Source: Gemmatimonadaceae bacterium | GTDB taxonomy: Bacteria > Gemmatimonadota > Gemmatimonadetes > Gemmatimonadales > Gemmatimonadaceae | Direction of reading: 5' to 3' | Assembly: GCA_037721215.1 (NCBI GenBank) | Contig: JBBJNV010000025.1 | Span: 1 to 64,000, forward strand | Length of the DNA: 64,000 nucleotides | Part shown: one piece after another, positions 25,932 through 33,768 of the stretch | Layout: every line of letters begins with the position of its first letter | How positions within the stretch are numbered: the first letter of the stretch is position 1 | The notes under the pieces: model-generated | What the model was told of the DNA's origin: nothing | Seen by the model: only the letters and a program-made list of their open reading frames with translations | The model's database searches: none | Position numbers and translations under genes: made by a program

Positions 25932-27389
25932 CTAGCTCCCCCCGCTCAATCGCCTCACAAGTTTGTCGAGAAAGTCGAGTCCATCGTAAAACGATTTCGT
26001 TCGAAGCTTTTCATCCCGTCCGTGCGCGTTGGTTTCCCCGGGAAGTGAGAAGATTCCACTCACTCCGTAAGTCGGGATGCCGGCGCCCCGCAGGATGCGA
26101 CCGTCAGTTGCGCCGGTAGACATTGTTGGAATGACCGGAATGTCACCCCACATCGCGCGGGTCAGGGTTGTTGCAGCAGCGAGCAGCGCCGGATCGACAG
26201 CAGTTGCAACAACTGCAGGAACTTGTTTCCGAGTGGTGTCGGCGAACGTAATCGCAATCGATGTGTCCGCGAGAACGCGCGTCAGAACAGCCTGCGTTTG
26301 AGCCGCGCTCGAGTTCGGCTCCATGCGGCAGTTCACGTTTGCTGTAGCTGTCTGAGGCAGCGCGTTGTTCGCATGACCTCCAGAAAGGCGAGTCGCGACG
26401 CACGTTGTGCGCAGCATCGACGCATATCGTGGATCAGAAGACAGCTTCGCGGCGGCAGCATTATCACCCGGATTTGCAGCAATCGCTCTCATCGCCGACG
26501 CCATCTCCGGTCGCTCGACCCTGGCGGTCTGCTCGAAGAACGCGCGCGTCACCGGATTCAGGGCGACAGGAAACGCAAACCGGCTCAGTCGGGCGAGTCC
26601 GTTCGCGAGCGTATAGATGGCGTTATCAGGCCGAGGAATACTGGAGTGACCGCCGGGATTCCGAACGGTGAGCGTAAAATCCCAATAAACCTTTTCGGCG
26701 GCTTGTATCGAATTGAGAAGCGGGCGGACGTTCGAGCCGTCACCCGCGAGTGCTCCGCCGCCGCCTTCATTGATTGCGTAAGCGGCATCAATCAGCGGGC
26801 GATGGTTATTCACGAGCCACTCAACGCCGTTGTTATCGCCACCCTCTTCCGCCGCCGTCAACGCGAGGATTAGATCGCGATTCGGTTTCCATCCTTCCGC
26901 TTTGTATTTGAGCAGGTTCGCTGCGAAGATCGCCGCCATCGCCTTGTCATCGGCGGACCCTCGACCGTAGAAGAAGCCGTTCTCTTCATGAAGCGTGAAC
27001 GGATCGCGTGGCCAGTCAGACCGCAGCGCTGCAACAACGTCGAGGTGTGCCAGGAGCAAGAGCGGCTTGGGAGCACTCGCGTCACTTCGGCCACGATACC
27101 GAATGACGAGATTTCCTTTCGTAGAATCGCCCGGCGGAATAAGGACCTGAACGTCTGCCGCGGGGAATCCTGCATCGAGGAATCGACGCCCCAATGCTCG
27201 TGCGGCTCGGGTCGTCGATCCAACCGTGTCCACCGTATTGATACCGACGAGCTCCGCGTAGATCTCCCGAGCGAGACGCTCGTGCGGTGTTGAAGCAGCA
27301 CGAGAGCCTGTTGAGCTATTCGTTGTCTGCGCGGCGAGTGGACCGACAGCGGCGAGGGCGATCGAAAGAGTTGCGGCGATACGTTTCAT
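25932..27389 (-). CDS. Secreted M20/M25/M40-family metallopeptidase
   Basis: A 485-residue protein with a signal peptide (MKRIAATLSIALAAVGPLAAQ). The zinc-ligand blocks of the M20 family are present: LLLAHLDVVAALRSDWPRDP (His, Asp), GRGSADDKAMAAIFA, ALTAAEEGGDNNGVEWL (catalytic and ligand Glu), and late GRDEKLRTKSFYDG after a His-containing GETNAHGRDE. A dimerisation domain lies between. It likely acts as a periplasmic aminopeptidase or carboxypeptidase; substrate unknown. Monocistronic, converging on the gene at 25403. Confidence 0.92.
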   Translation of the reverse strand: MKRIAATLSIALAAVGPLAAQTTNSSTGSRAASTPHERLAREIYAELVGINTVDTVGSTTRAARALGRRFLDAGFPAADVQVLIPPGDSTKGNLVIRYRGRSDASAPKPLLLLAHLDVVAALRSDWPRDPFTLHEENGFFYGRGSADDKAMAAIFAANLLKYKAEGWKPNRDLILALTAAEEGGDNNGVEWLVNNHRPLIDAAYAINEGGGGALAGDGSNVRPLLNSIQAAEKVYWDFTLTVRNPGGHSSIPRPDNAIYTLANGLARLSRFAFPVALNPVTRAFFEQTARVERPEMASAMRAIAANPGDNAAAAKLSSDPRYASMLRTTCVATRLSGGHANNALPQTATANVNCRMEPNSSAAQTQAVLTRVLADTSIAITFADTTRKQVPAVVATAVDPALLAAATTLTRAMWGDIPVIPTMSTGATDGRILRGAGIPTYGVSGIFSLPGETNAHGRDEKLRTKSFYDGLDFLDKLVRRLSGGS

Positions 27390-27544
27390 TGAGCAGTCAA
27401 GATTGTAAGAGGAGCGCGTTGGTGTAGCTCCAACGTGCTCTATCCCGTAATTCTCTGCCGCTTTAACACATGCTGCGAAAGTGTGGCTCCATCGACGTCC
27501 CGATGGAGATTTGGAAGAAGCGCCGCCTGCCCTCGCTACGGTTA

Positions 27545-27940
27545 TCAGTCGAGCATGTTCGCCGGAACTTTACCTCCGTTCGCCGCCATCTGCTTCATCA
27601 CCTGCTTGTGCAGCCACGTGTTCATGCTTGCGCTGTCGTTCATATCGCCCGTGTAACCCAACTCCTCGGCCAGCTCCTTACGCTCGGAGAGGCTGTTCTC
27701 CATGCCGAGCAGTGACATCAGGTCGACAATCGAGTGGCGCCAGTTGCTCTTGTGCCCGCTCTTCGACTCGAGGTCCGTCATGATCGCCTCGACGTCCACG
27801 GGCGACGACGCCATGCTCGACGAAGATGAGGTGACGCCCGGCATCGAGCCGCCGGTCGGCCTCGGGGAGCCTGCCGTGCCTGCTGTCGCCGCTTCGGCGT
27901 GGCCGGTAATTTTGGACCAGATCTTTCCGAAAATGCTCAT
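27545..27940 (-). CDS. DUF3597-family protein
   Basis: Start at 27940, with GAGG about 7 nt upstream, gives 131 residues beginning MSIFGKIWSKITGHAEA. A Ser/Gly/Pro-rich linker (about 17-45) leads to the conserved DUF3597 domain. Its features are VDVEAIMTDLESKSGHKSNW, RHSIVDLMSLLGMENSLSER, KELAEELGYTGDMNDSASMN and TWLHKQVMKQMAANGGKVP. The family is widespread and resembles LysM-associated secreted or stress proteins; its biochemical function is not known. No signal peptide visible here. Confidence 0.9.
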   Translation of the reverse strand: MSIFGKIWSKITGHAEAATAGTAGSPRPTGGSMPGVTSSSSSMASSPVDVEAIMTDLESKSGHKSNWRHSIVDLMSLLGMENSLSERKELAEELGYTGDMNDSASMNTWLHKQVMKQMAANGGKVPANMLD

Positions 27941-28187
27941 GAATGCCTCGCTATCGTAGGGAAGGAAGAATTGCTCTAGTGTGGCAAGGATAGTCATTAG
28001 GCCCACGCTCGGGAAGAGGCTGGACAGGTGACTCGGCCTCCGGGCTGAATGCAGACCCGAAAGTTGAATATCTGAAACGGTACTTCAGCCGCATCCACAA
28101 ATTCAGGCGGGTCAGGCACGCCCGAGGGTTTTCCATGTCACGACTCCGCTTTTCGGACATGAACATTTTCGCACCGAACACTACCTG

Positions 28188-29423
28188 ATGCCTGCCAGGC
28201 CAGTACTCATAATCGGTTCCGGCCACCTCGCCTACCGAATCAGGAAGCTCGCCGAGATCCGCGGTCATGGCGTCAATCATCTTGCGCACGATGCATTCCG
28301 CCCGCCGGACAGCGATGAACCCGTTTATGACACCATCGAGCGAACCCTGCGCGGTCTCGACCTCGCTTCGCTCGCAATGGTGTTCCTCGTGGACGATGAC
28401 GACGAACGCAATCTTCAACTGCTGATCGCGCTCATTGCCCTCCGCGCAGACCTGCCGATCACGGCCTCACTCTTCAACGAGAACATCGCTCCACATCTTC
28501 AGGCAGCACATCCGGACATCAGAATTCTCAACCCGGCAAGGATCGCTGCGCCGGCTTTCATCGAGGCACTGCAAACGCCGCTCACGCGTTCGCTCCACTA
28601 TACCCCGGCCATCGTTGCCGACAAGCCTGCACTGCCGCGTTCCGACAATCTGATCGCGTGGCTGGTGGGTGCGTTTGTGGTGCTGATTGCAGCGGCGACC
28701 ACGTATTTCCGTGTCGCGGAGGACCTATCGTGGCTCGATGCACTTTACTTCGTCACGGTTACTGTGGCGACTGTCGGATATGGCGACATCAGCCTGCGCG
28801 ATTCCACCGCCACGAGCAAACTCGCCGGTATCGGCCTCATCCTCGGCTCGACGGTCTTCATCTGGATGATCTTCTCTCTTACCGTCGACCGCCTCATCAA
28901 ACGACGAGATCAACTCGCGCTCGGCAGAAAAAAATATGCGAAGCGGGGACATGTGATTCTGTGCGGTCTGGGACGCCTCGGCTACTTCATCGCGGAGGGG
29001 TTGCTGGAACGCGGCGAGAACCTGCTGATCGTGGAGAAGAACGAAAGCTCACCGTCAATCGAATACTTTCGTTCGCGCGGAGCGGACGTCTACATCGGAG
29101 ACGCGCGACTGCCACGGGTGCTGCAGGATGTGGGAGTGACCAGAGCCAAGGCCCTCTATTCGGTGGTCAGCAACGACATCGTCAACCTGGAAATCGGGCT
29201 CAACGCAAGGTCGTTCACACCCGGCTTGCGGCTCATCCTCAGGATATTCGACCACTCAATATCGCGGGAGATCAGGCAACACCTGGATATTCATCTGACG
29301 TTCAGCATGTCCGACATCGCCGACGAAAAATTCCTGAATCAGTCGCCGCCCCCTCCGCCGCAACTCGACGAGCAGCCGGAACCTCCGCCGCTATCGCTGC
29401 CTGCACCTGCGTCGGCACCCTGA
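28188..29423 (+). CDS. Potassium channel with RCK domains on both sides of the pore
   Basis: A 411-residue protein in an unusual order. An N-terminal Rossmann RCK/TrkA-N-like domain (PVLIIGSGHLAYRIRKLAE, about 5-130) comes first. Two membrane helices (about 154-175 and 208-232) bracket a pore loop with the selectivity filter TVGYGD (195-200). A second RCK domain follows (GHVILCGLGRLGYFIAEGLL, about 255-375), and the tail of 35 residues is Pro-rich. The first Rossmann glycine motif GSGHLA is degenerate compared with the second GLGRLG. It should gate K+ flux in response to cytoplasmic ligands. Its last 85 bp overlap the convergent gene at 29339. Confidence 0.88.
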   Translation: MPARPVLIIGSGHLAYRIRKLAEIRGHGVNHLAHDAFRPPDSDEPVYDTIERTLRGLDLASLAMVFLVDDDDERNLQLLIALIALRADLPITASLFNENIAPHLQAAHPDIRILNPARIAAPAFIEALQTPLTRSLHYTPAIVADKPALPRSDNLIAWLVGAFVVLIAAATTYFRVAEDLSWLDALYFVTVTVATVGYGDISLRDSTATSKLAGIGLILGSTVFIWMIFSLTVDRLIKRRDQLALGRKKYAKRGHVILCGLGRLGYFIAEGLLERGENLLIVEKNESSPSIEYFRSRGADVYIGDARLPRVLQDVGVTRAKALYSVVSNDIVNLEIGLNARSFTPGLRLILRIFDHSISREIRQHLDIHLTFSMSDIADEKFLNQSPPPPPQLDEQPEPPPLSLPAPASAP

Positions 29424-30103
29424 CTCGAATCGGCTCCGTTTCCCCAGCTGCTGCCGCTGCCGCCGCCTGAAAAACCACCACCGCCTCCGAACTCGGACAT
29501 TGCGGCGTGCGACACGCCACCATCTGCGCCATCACCATTGAAGAACAGATACAGCGGTAAGTCATCACCCGGGGTAGTTGCGCCGCCGTCATTTGACTTC
29601 TTCCTGTCCGGCTTCGGCATCTCGATTCGGGAATCATCCATTGCGAATTTCGGAGTACCCCAGATGTCGGCAGGCGGAGTCATGTTGAATTCGTCGCGAT
29701 ACAGATCGAGCGTCGCGGCATACTGTGCGTGAAAAGCTTCAGTCTGCTCGTCGGTGGGTACGAGCTCCGGGTTGTGATCGAAATCACGTTCGAGAACATC
29801 GTGACAGAATTCCCGGTAGGCCCGGCTGAACAGCAGGTGTTCGTGCCACACCTGGTCGATCACTTTTGGGGGCGTGACACTGGAATCACTCACCACGCCG
29901 AGGTACACGAACTTCCGGTATTCTTCGATCGAGCGCAGTGAAAACACGCGGGTCCAGCCCAGCTTTCGTGAGAGCTTGCTGGCAAACGCTTCGGTCGGCG
30001 CATTGGTTCCGCCGAAAACTGCTCTCACGTGATCCCTGAGCTGCGATGGCACCAGGTCTTCAAAGTGATAGCGTTTAAGGCGGAGCCAGAGTTGTTTTTT
30101 CAT
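29339..30103 (-). CDS. Glycine-rich-domain protein (GRDP/DUF1399-like)
   Basis: A 254-residue protein. Residues about 60-160 contain the GRDP-type core: YRKFVYLGVVSDSSVTPPKV, IDQVWHEHLLFSRAYREFCH and FDHNPELVPTDEQTEAFHAQ, with a WHEHL motif. The C-terminal 80 residues are low complexity and end in a Gly/Ser/Cys tract (SDSGGGSGCSSSCGGGGGD). In plants and bacteria these proteins have no firm function. The Cys-Gly tail could bind metal, but this is inference. The tail is encoded by DNA that is antisense to the Pro-rich tail of the K+ channel. Confidence 0.8.
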   Translation of the reverse strand: MKKQLWLRLKRYHFEDLVPSQLRDHVRAVFGGTNAPTEAFASKLSRKLGWTRVFSLRSIEEYRKFVYLGVVSDSSVTPPKVIDQVWHEHLLFSRAYREFCHDVLERDFDHNPELVPTDEQTEAFHAQYAATLDLYRDEFNMTPPADIWGTPKFAMDDSRIEMPKPDRKKSNDGGATTPGDDLPLYLFFNGDGADGGVSHAAMSEFGGGGGFSGGGSGSSWGNGADSSQGADAGAGSDSGGGSGCSSSCGGGGGD

Positions 30104-30191
30104 GCTGGAAGATGGCCTGCCCCCGGTCGACCCGACAAGCTCCCGCGTCGAAGGTTGCCGACGGCAGCCACTGCAGCCTGCGGCCGGAACC

Positions 30192-30722
30192 CTAGAAATT
30201 TGTTGCGAGTAGTCTGTCCAGTGCGGCGTAGCTCTCGTTCAAGCCGCCTTCCATCCCCGAGCTCAGCATTCCATCGCGGTCTTCGGCAGTATAAAACAGC
30301 GATGTTGTAATGAGCCGGGTGCGTCCGCCGCCGAGGTCTTCGAGTGTGGCCGTCTCGAAGGAGACGTGGCCCGGCATTCCGTCCCATTCGAATGTCTGGC
30401 CGATGCGCTCCTGGGGTGTGACTTCGCTGTAGCGCCCTTCGAAACCGTGCTCACCGTTGGCGCTGTGTTCGACGAATCGCCAGTGCCCTCCGCGCTCGAC
30501 CTCCATTCGTTCGATTACCAGCTTGTTCCCTCGGCCCCACCACTGCGCGACGAGCTTCGGGTCCGTCAGCGCTCGCCAAACGCGGTCGCGCGAGGCGTTG
30601 AAAACCCGCTCAATCCGGATTTCGCGATCGGCCGGTGTGGTAATCACTGCTTTCGCAGCATGCCCGTCCTTCGCGGCGTGTTCGTTCTTCGCTGAGTGTT
30701 CGTCCAGGGTGGCATTCGTCAT
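30192..30722 (-). CDS. SRPBCC / AHSA1-like lipid-binding-fold protein
   Basis: Start at 30722 with GGGAG just upstream, sharing one base with the ArsR stop (TGATG). After a His/Ala/Lys-rich N-terminal stretch of about 25 residues comes an AHSA1/SRPBCC domain: IRIERVFNASRDRVWRALTD, PKLVAQWWGRGN, GHWRFVEH, TFEWDGMPGHVSFETATLED, GGRTRLITTSLFYTAEDRDG. These START-like folds bind hydrophobic ligands. ArsR-SRPBCC pairs are a common arrangement in which the regulator controls the SRPBCC partner. Length is slightly long because of the N-terminal extension. Confidence 0.92.
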   Translation of the reverse strand: MTNATLDEHSAKNEHAAKDGHAAKAVITTPADREIRIERVFNASRDRVWRALTDPKLVAQWWGRGNKLVIERMEVERGGHWRFVEHSANGEHGFEGRYSEVTPQERIGQTFEWDGMPGHVSFETATLEDLGGGRTRLITTSLFYTAEDRDGMLSSGMEGGLNESYAALDRLLATNF

Positions 30723-31054
30723 CAGTTCTCCCTTGTACGCTCGAGGAATTTCTCGAGCCGGTCGAGGCGGTCTTCCAGCATCCGCCGATGTGATTCGATC
30801 CATGCGGTCTCGTGATCCAGTCCGCGTGGGCCCAGAGTGCAGGTGCGTACCCGCCCGATCTTTTCAGTCGACACCAATCCGGCCCCCTCGAGCACGTGCA
30901 CATGCTTGGCGATGCCTGTTAGTGTCATCTCGAACTCCTCGGCCAGCTGGCTGATAGCGGCGTCCGAGCGGCCGAGCCGTTCGAGAATTCCGCGGCGTGT
31001 GGGATCTGCCAGGGCGCCGAAGGCGGAGTCGAGCGGAGCTGGATACTGAACCAT
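30722..31054 (-). CDS. ArsR-family winged-helix repressor
   Basis: Start at 31054 gives 110 residues: DPTRRGILERLGRSDAAISQ and LAEEFEMTLTGIAKHVHVLE form the winged-helix reader, then GLVSTEKIGRVRTCTLGPRG the wing, and a C-terminal helix DRLDRLEKFLERTR for dimerisation. No metal-binding Cys pair is visible, as is usual for the ArsR class paired with SRPBCC genes. It is the first gene of the two-gene unit. A perfect inverted repeat spans its start codon and -10 box, so it should repress itself. The upstream ATG at 31090 would add 12 residues but overlaps the -35 box. Confidence 0.9.
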   Translation of the reverse strand: MVQYPAPLDSAFGALADPTRRGILERLGRSDAAISQLAEEFEMTLTGIAKHVHVLEGAGLVSTEKIGRVRTCTLGPRGLDHETAWIESHRRMLEDRLDRLEKFLERTREN

Positions 31055-31090
31055 GTGGTTCAGTATACCTGCCAGGGAGTCGGGTGTCAA
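31043..31090 (-). promoter_or_regulatory. ArsR promoter with palindromic operator across the start codon
   Basis: Minus-strand TTGACA (31085-31090), 17-nt spacer, TATACT (31062-31067), then 7 nt to the ATG at 31054. An 11-bp perfect inverted repeat ATACTGAACCA / TGGTTCAGTAT (31043-31053 and 31056-31066, 2-nt spacer) covers most of the -10 box and the start codon. A repressor bound here would block both polymerase binding and initiation. Confidence 0.8.
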
Positions 31091-31291
31091 CCGTCGCCGA
31101 AAGCTGGCTTTGCGACGTCCGCAGCCAATCGCCTACTGGGTGGGGACACCGACGAGTGATTTGCGGATTCGGCGCCTAACGCGGCATTTTAAGGCGAGTT
31201 CGTATCCGGGTTATGGCGTTGGGGGGCGGGAGCGTTGTTCCCGGAACAGATGGTGATTACGATCGCTACTTTCTTTCCCTTGGAGGCTCTC

Positions 31292-31564
31292 ATGCCGCAG
31301 TACCTGATTGAGCGTAATATTCCTGGCGCCGGCAAGCTTACCTCGGCCGAACTGCAGGGCATCTCTCAGAAGTCCTGTAGTGTGCTGGACCAACTCGGTC
31401 CCGAAATCAAGTGGATGCACAGCTACGTGACCGACGATCAGATCCATTGTGTATACAACGCGCCGGACGAAGAGATGGTACGAGAGCACGCCCGCCTGGG
31501 TGGGTTTCCGGCAGACCGGGTATCGGAGATCAAGACAACGATCAGCCCCGCGACAGCGGAGTAG
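31292..31564 (+). CDS. DUF4242-family protein
   Basis: Start at 31292 preceded by TTGGAGG gives a 90-residue protein. MPQYLIERNIPGAGKLTSAE, LKGI-type helix (LQGISQKSCSVLDQLGPEIK), WMHSYVTDDQIHCVYNAPDE and VREHARLGGFPADRVSEIKT match the DUF4242 ferredoxin-like fold. The Cys and His residues within the fold are conserved in the family, which has been linked to nickel or other metal binding without firm function. It is a single gene with no obvious operon partner. Confidence 0.88.
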   Translation: MPQYLIERNIPGAGKLTSAELQGISQKSCSVLDQLGPEIKWMHSYVTDDQIHCVYNAPDEEMVREHARLGGFPADRVSEIKTTISPATAE

Positions 31565-31869
31565 CCACTGCGCGCCGCCGAATCTCGAACGCGATTGGGC
31601 CGCTGCATTTCCGTTGTATGCTGGTCTTCACGTTACTGGCCATCAGTGGTGCGCCTTGCGCTTGTCAGCGTTGCGGCCTAGCGCCGGGAACCCGACTGGT
31701 TTCCAGGTGTAAGTCGCTGTGCTGTAACTCTTTACATTGGTGACAAAAGCTGTTAAACTTATGAAGTTTAACATGGGCTGATTTGCTGATTCGGGGCGGT
31801 TTTTACTGACCATCCCGGATCAATCTGCGCGTTTTTCACCTACTCCCGCCCAAGCGGGAAAGGAGACGA
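31565..31869. other. Intergenic region carrying the L,D-transpeptidase promoter
   Basis: No gene seen. It contains a promoter-like pair and a long inverted repeat (31731-31773), then about 90 nt of leader ending with AAAGGAGACGA before the ATG. Confidence 0.6.
31731..31773 (+). promoter_or_regulatory. Candidate promoter and 10-bp inverted repeat upstream of the L,D-transpeptidase
   Basis: TTTACA (31731-31736), 17-nt spacer, TAAACT (31754-31759). The -10 lies inside TGTTAAACTT-atg-AAGTTTAACA (31751-31773), a perfect 10-bp inverted repeat with a 3-nt spacer. This geometry suits repressor binding. The regulator is not identified. Confidence 0.55.
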
Positions 31870-32682
31870 ATGATCCAGGGGACGCGATTTCAGAATGCAT
31901 TCGTCGGCGGCGTCGTTGCGATGTTTGGCAGCGCCCAGCTGGTTCCCGGAGTAAACGAGAATGGTCCGATTGCAAAGTCGGCAATTTCCATCGTAGCCGG
32001 CAGCGCTGGGGTCCACGATACCTCGAGGGCTCGAATGCCCAAGGGTGCCCTCACGAAGGTCGGCACCGCGCTTGGTGCCCTCCAGGAGGTCGTGCGCCCG
32101 TTGAGCCATTCGCGCGCGCTTGGCGATGCGTTCAGAAGCTACTTCGCGTACAAGGCAGCCAATCCTGAGCAGGTCACCAAGCCGTACCTCTATTTCGTCG
32201 ATTACGGATTGCCCAGCACTACTCCCCGGGGCTACGTGTTCGACATGGTTTCGCTGAAGATTGTCGACGGCCCGTTCATGGTCGCGCATGGCCGCGGTTC
32301 GGCGGCCGGAAAGAATGCAATTCCGACCCGCTTTTCGAATGTGTCCGGCAGCTACGCGACGTCGCTCGGTCTGTATCTCGCGCAGGAAACGTATGCGTTC
32401 CACGGCAAGAGCGGTGGCAGGGCGTACGGCTCCATCGGACTCAAGCTTCAGGGAGTTTCCGACGGCTACAACGACAACGCGCGGGCGCGGAGTGTCGTTG
32501 CGCACGGGGCTCCATACGTGACTCCCACCAAAGCCGGCAGAAGTGAAGGATGCCCCGCAATGGAGCAATTCCGCGCCCAGAAGCTTCTGCCAGTGCTCGC
32601 GAACGGGGCGATGGTTTTCCTTTTTGCACCGGATGAGGAGTGGTTGGAGAGCGACCGCTGGGTAACGGCGGACGCCGAGTAA
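31870..32682 (+). CDS. Murein L,D-transpeptidase catalytic-domain protein
   Basis: A 270-residue protein with an N-terminal hydrophobic stretch after MIQGTRFQNAFVGGVVAMFG. The catalytic region has VAHGAPYVTPTKAGRSEGCP with His212 and Cys228, the thiol nucleophile, and TPRGYVFDMVSLKIVDGPFM, HGRGSAAGKNAIPTRFSN upstream. Members of this wider YkuD-related family either crosslink peptidoglycan or attach proteins to it in the periplasm. A clear ribosome-binding site (AAAGGAG) precedes the ATG. It is monocistronic and appears controlled from the 31731-31773 element. Confidence 0.88.
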   Translation: MIQGTRFQNAFVGGVVAMFGSAQLVPGVNENGPIAKSAISIVAGSAGVHDTSRARMPKGALTKVGTALGALQEVVRPLSHSRALGDAFRSYFAYKAANPEQVTKPYLYFVDYGLPSTTPRGYVFDMVSLKIVDGPFMVAHGRGSAAGKNAIPTRFSNVSGSYATSLGLYLAQETYAFHGKSGGRAYGSIGLKLQGVSDGYNDNARARSVVAHGAPYVTPTKAGRSEGCPAMEQFRAQKLLPVLANGAMVFLFAPDEEWLESDRWVTADAE

Positions 32683-32767
32683 GACGAAGTTGTTCTGAGC
32701 GACCCGAGCGCATTGGCGAGCCTCGTGTTATGATGGGCCTCCAATGTGAACGCAAAGGAGAAGCTCA

Positions 32768-33456
32768 ATGCGCCTGTGGATCGCCCTTGTTTGCATCCTG
32801 ACGGCGAACTCCACGACCGCGCAGCAGACCTCGCGAGCCGCGCAGCCAACGCACGTGCCGATTGAGTTCGTCGATTCAAATGGGCGCGAAGACTACCGCT
32901 GCGATTGCGATGCGTGGCGAGTCGGCGGCCGTCCTCGCTGGGTTGGAGAGCCGATTTGAAAAGAGCGGATGGTCCCGGCGTGATATCCGCCCCGAGGATC
33001 GGCAGGTTGGGTTCGTCGGTCGCGGCCGACGGGGCCGCGCTCGATCGAGCCGCGTTTCAGCGCGCTTCCCTCACTGTCGCCGCCGCCGGGTGCGCTCGTG
33101 GCAAATAGCGGCGTTAGCAGCAGTACCGGCGGAGCAGAAACGCGGGCAACGCTGCAAACCGAATTGTCGACCGCAGCACTCACCGAGCACTACGCCCGCG
33201 ACATGCAGGCACAGGGCTGGACTGCTGTAGAGCAGCCGAGTAGCAAATCGGCCGCTGTCAGCACCTGGCGCAAAGTGGACGCCGGCGGGGCCGTGCTTTC
33301 GGCTCGCTATCGGCGATTCGATTTCCTGACGGCAGCCACGGAATGCAGATGCACGAAAAGGAGCCGCCGGCCGATGAAGATGATCGCTCCACCGGCCTGG
33401 CTACCGGAACATTATTCGAAATCCAGAAAGCTCGCATTCTCAAGCGGCACGATTAG
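32768..33456 (+). pseudogene. Fragmented secreted-protein gene
   Basis: Begins with a good signal peptide (MRLWIALVCILTANSTTAQQ) preceded by AAAGGAG, but the frame ends after 63 residues. The later part continues in other frames: AAVLAGLESRFEKSGWSRRD, then SLSPPPGALVANSGVSSSTG, ELSTAALTEHYARDMQAQGW and a last piece from 33343 (MQMHEKEPPADEDDRSTGLA). At least three frame changes are needed. The intact ancestor was probably an exported protein of about 225 residues of unknown function. Confidence 0.6.
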
Positions 33457-33768
33457 GATTAAGCGCCCGCGCCCACGCAATCTGGAAGAGCGCTTCGTGA
33501 GCCGGCTCATGCCACTCTTCAAGCTGAGAACCGTGGGTGTCGGTGCCATGCTTCCGGAGCTGTAGCTGCGCAGCGACGGAACAGGGCCAATTGATTTGTC
33601 CACGACGCCGACGCTATGCGGCTCGCGATGTCAAAGCAGGCGTCGTCAAGCGGCCCCACGCCATTTGCAGGATTGTGACCTATCAGAAAACAGGCCGCTT
33701 CGAAGAGCTATTAATATAGGCGCGCTGGCCGCCTCTGCTTTAGTGCATTGAGTACCTTTGTTCTCAGC
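33457..33768. other. Region upstream of the glycan operon
   Basis: No gene recognised. It ends in an AT-rich patch (GAGCTATTAATATAGG near 33706-33721) that could hold the -10 of the glycan operon promoter, but I cannot place a convincing -35. Confidence 0.35.
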
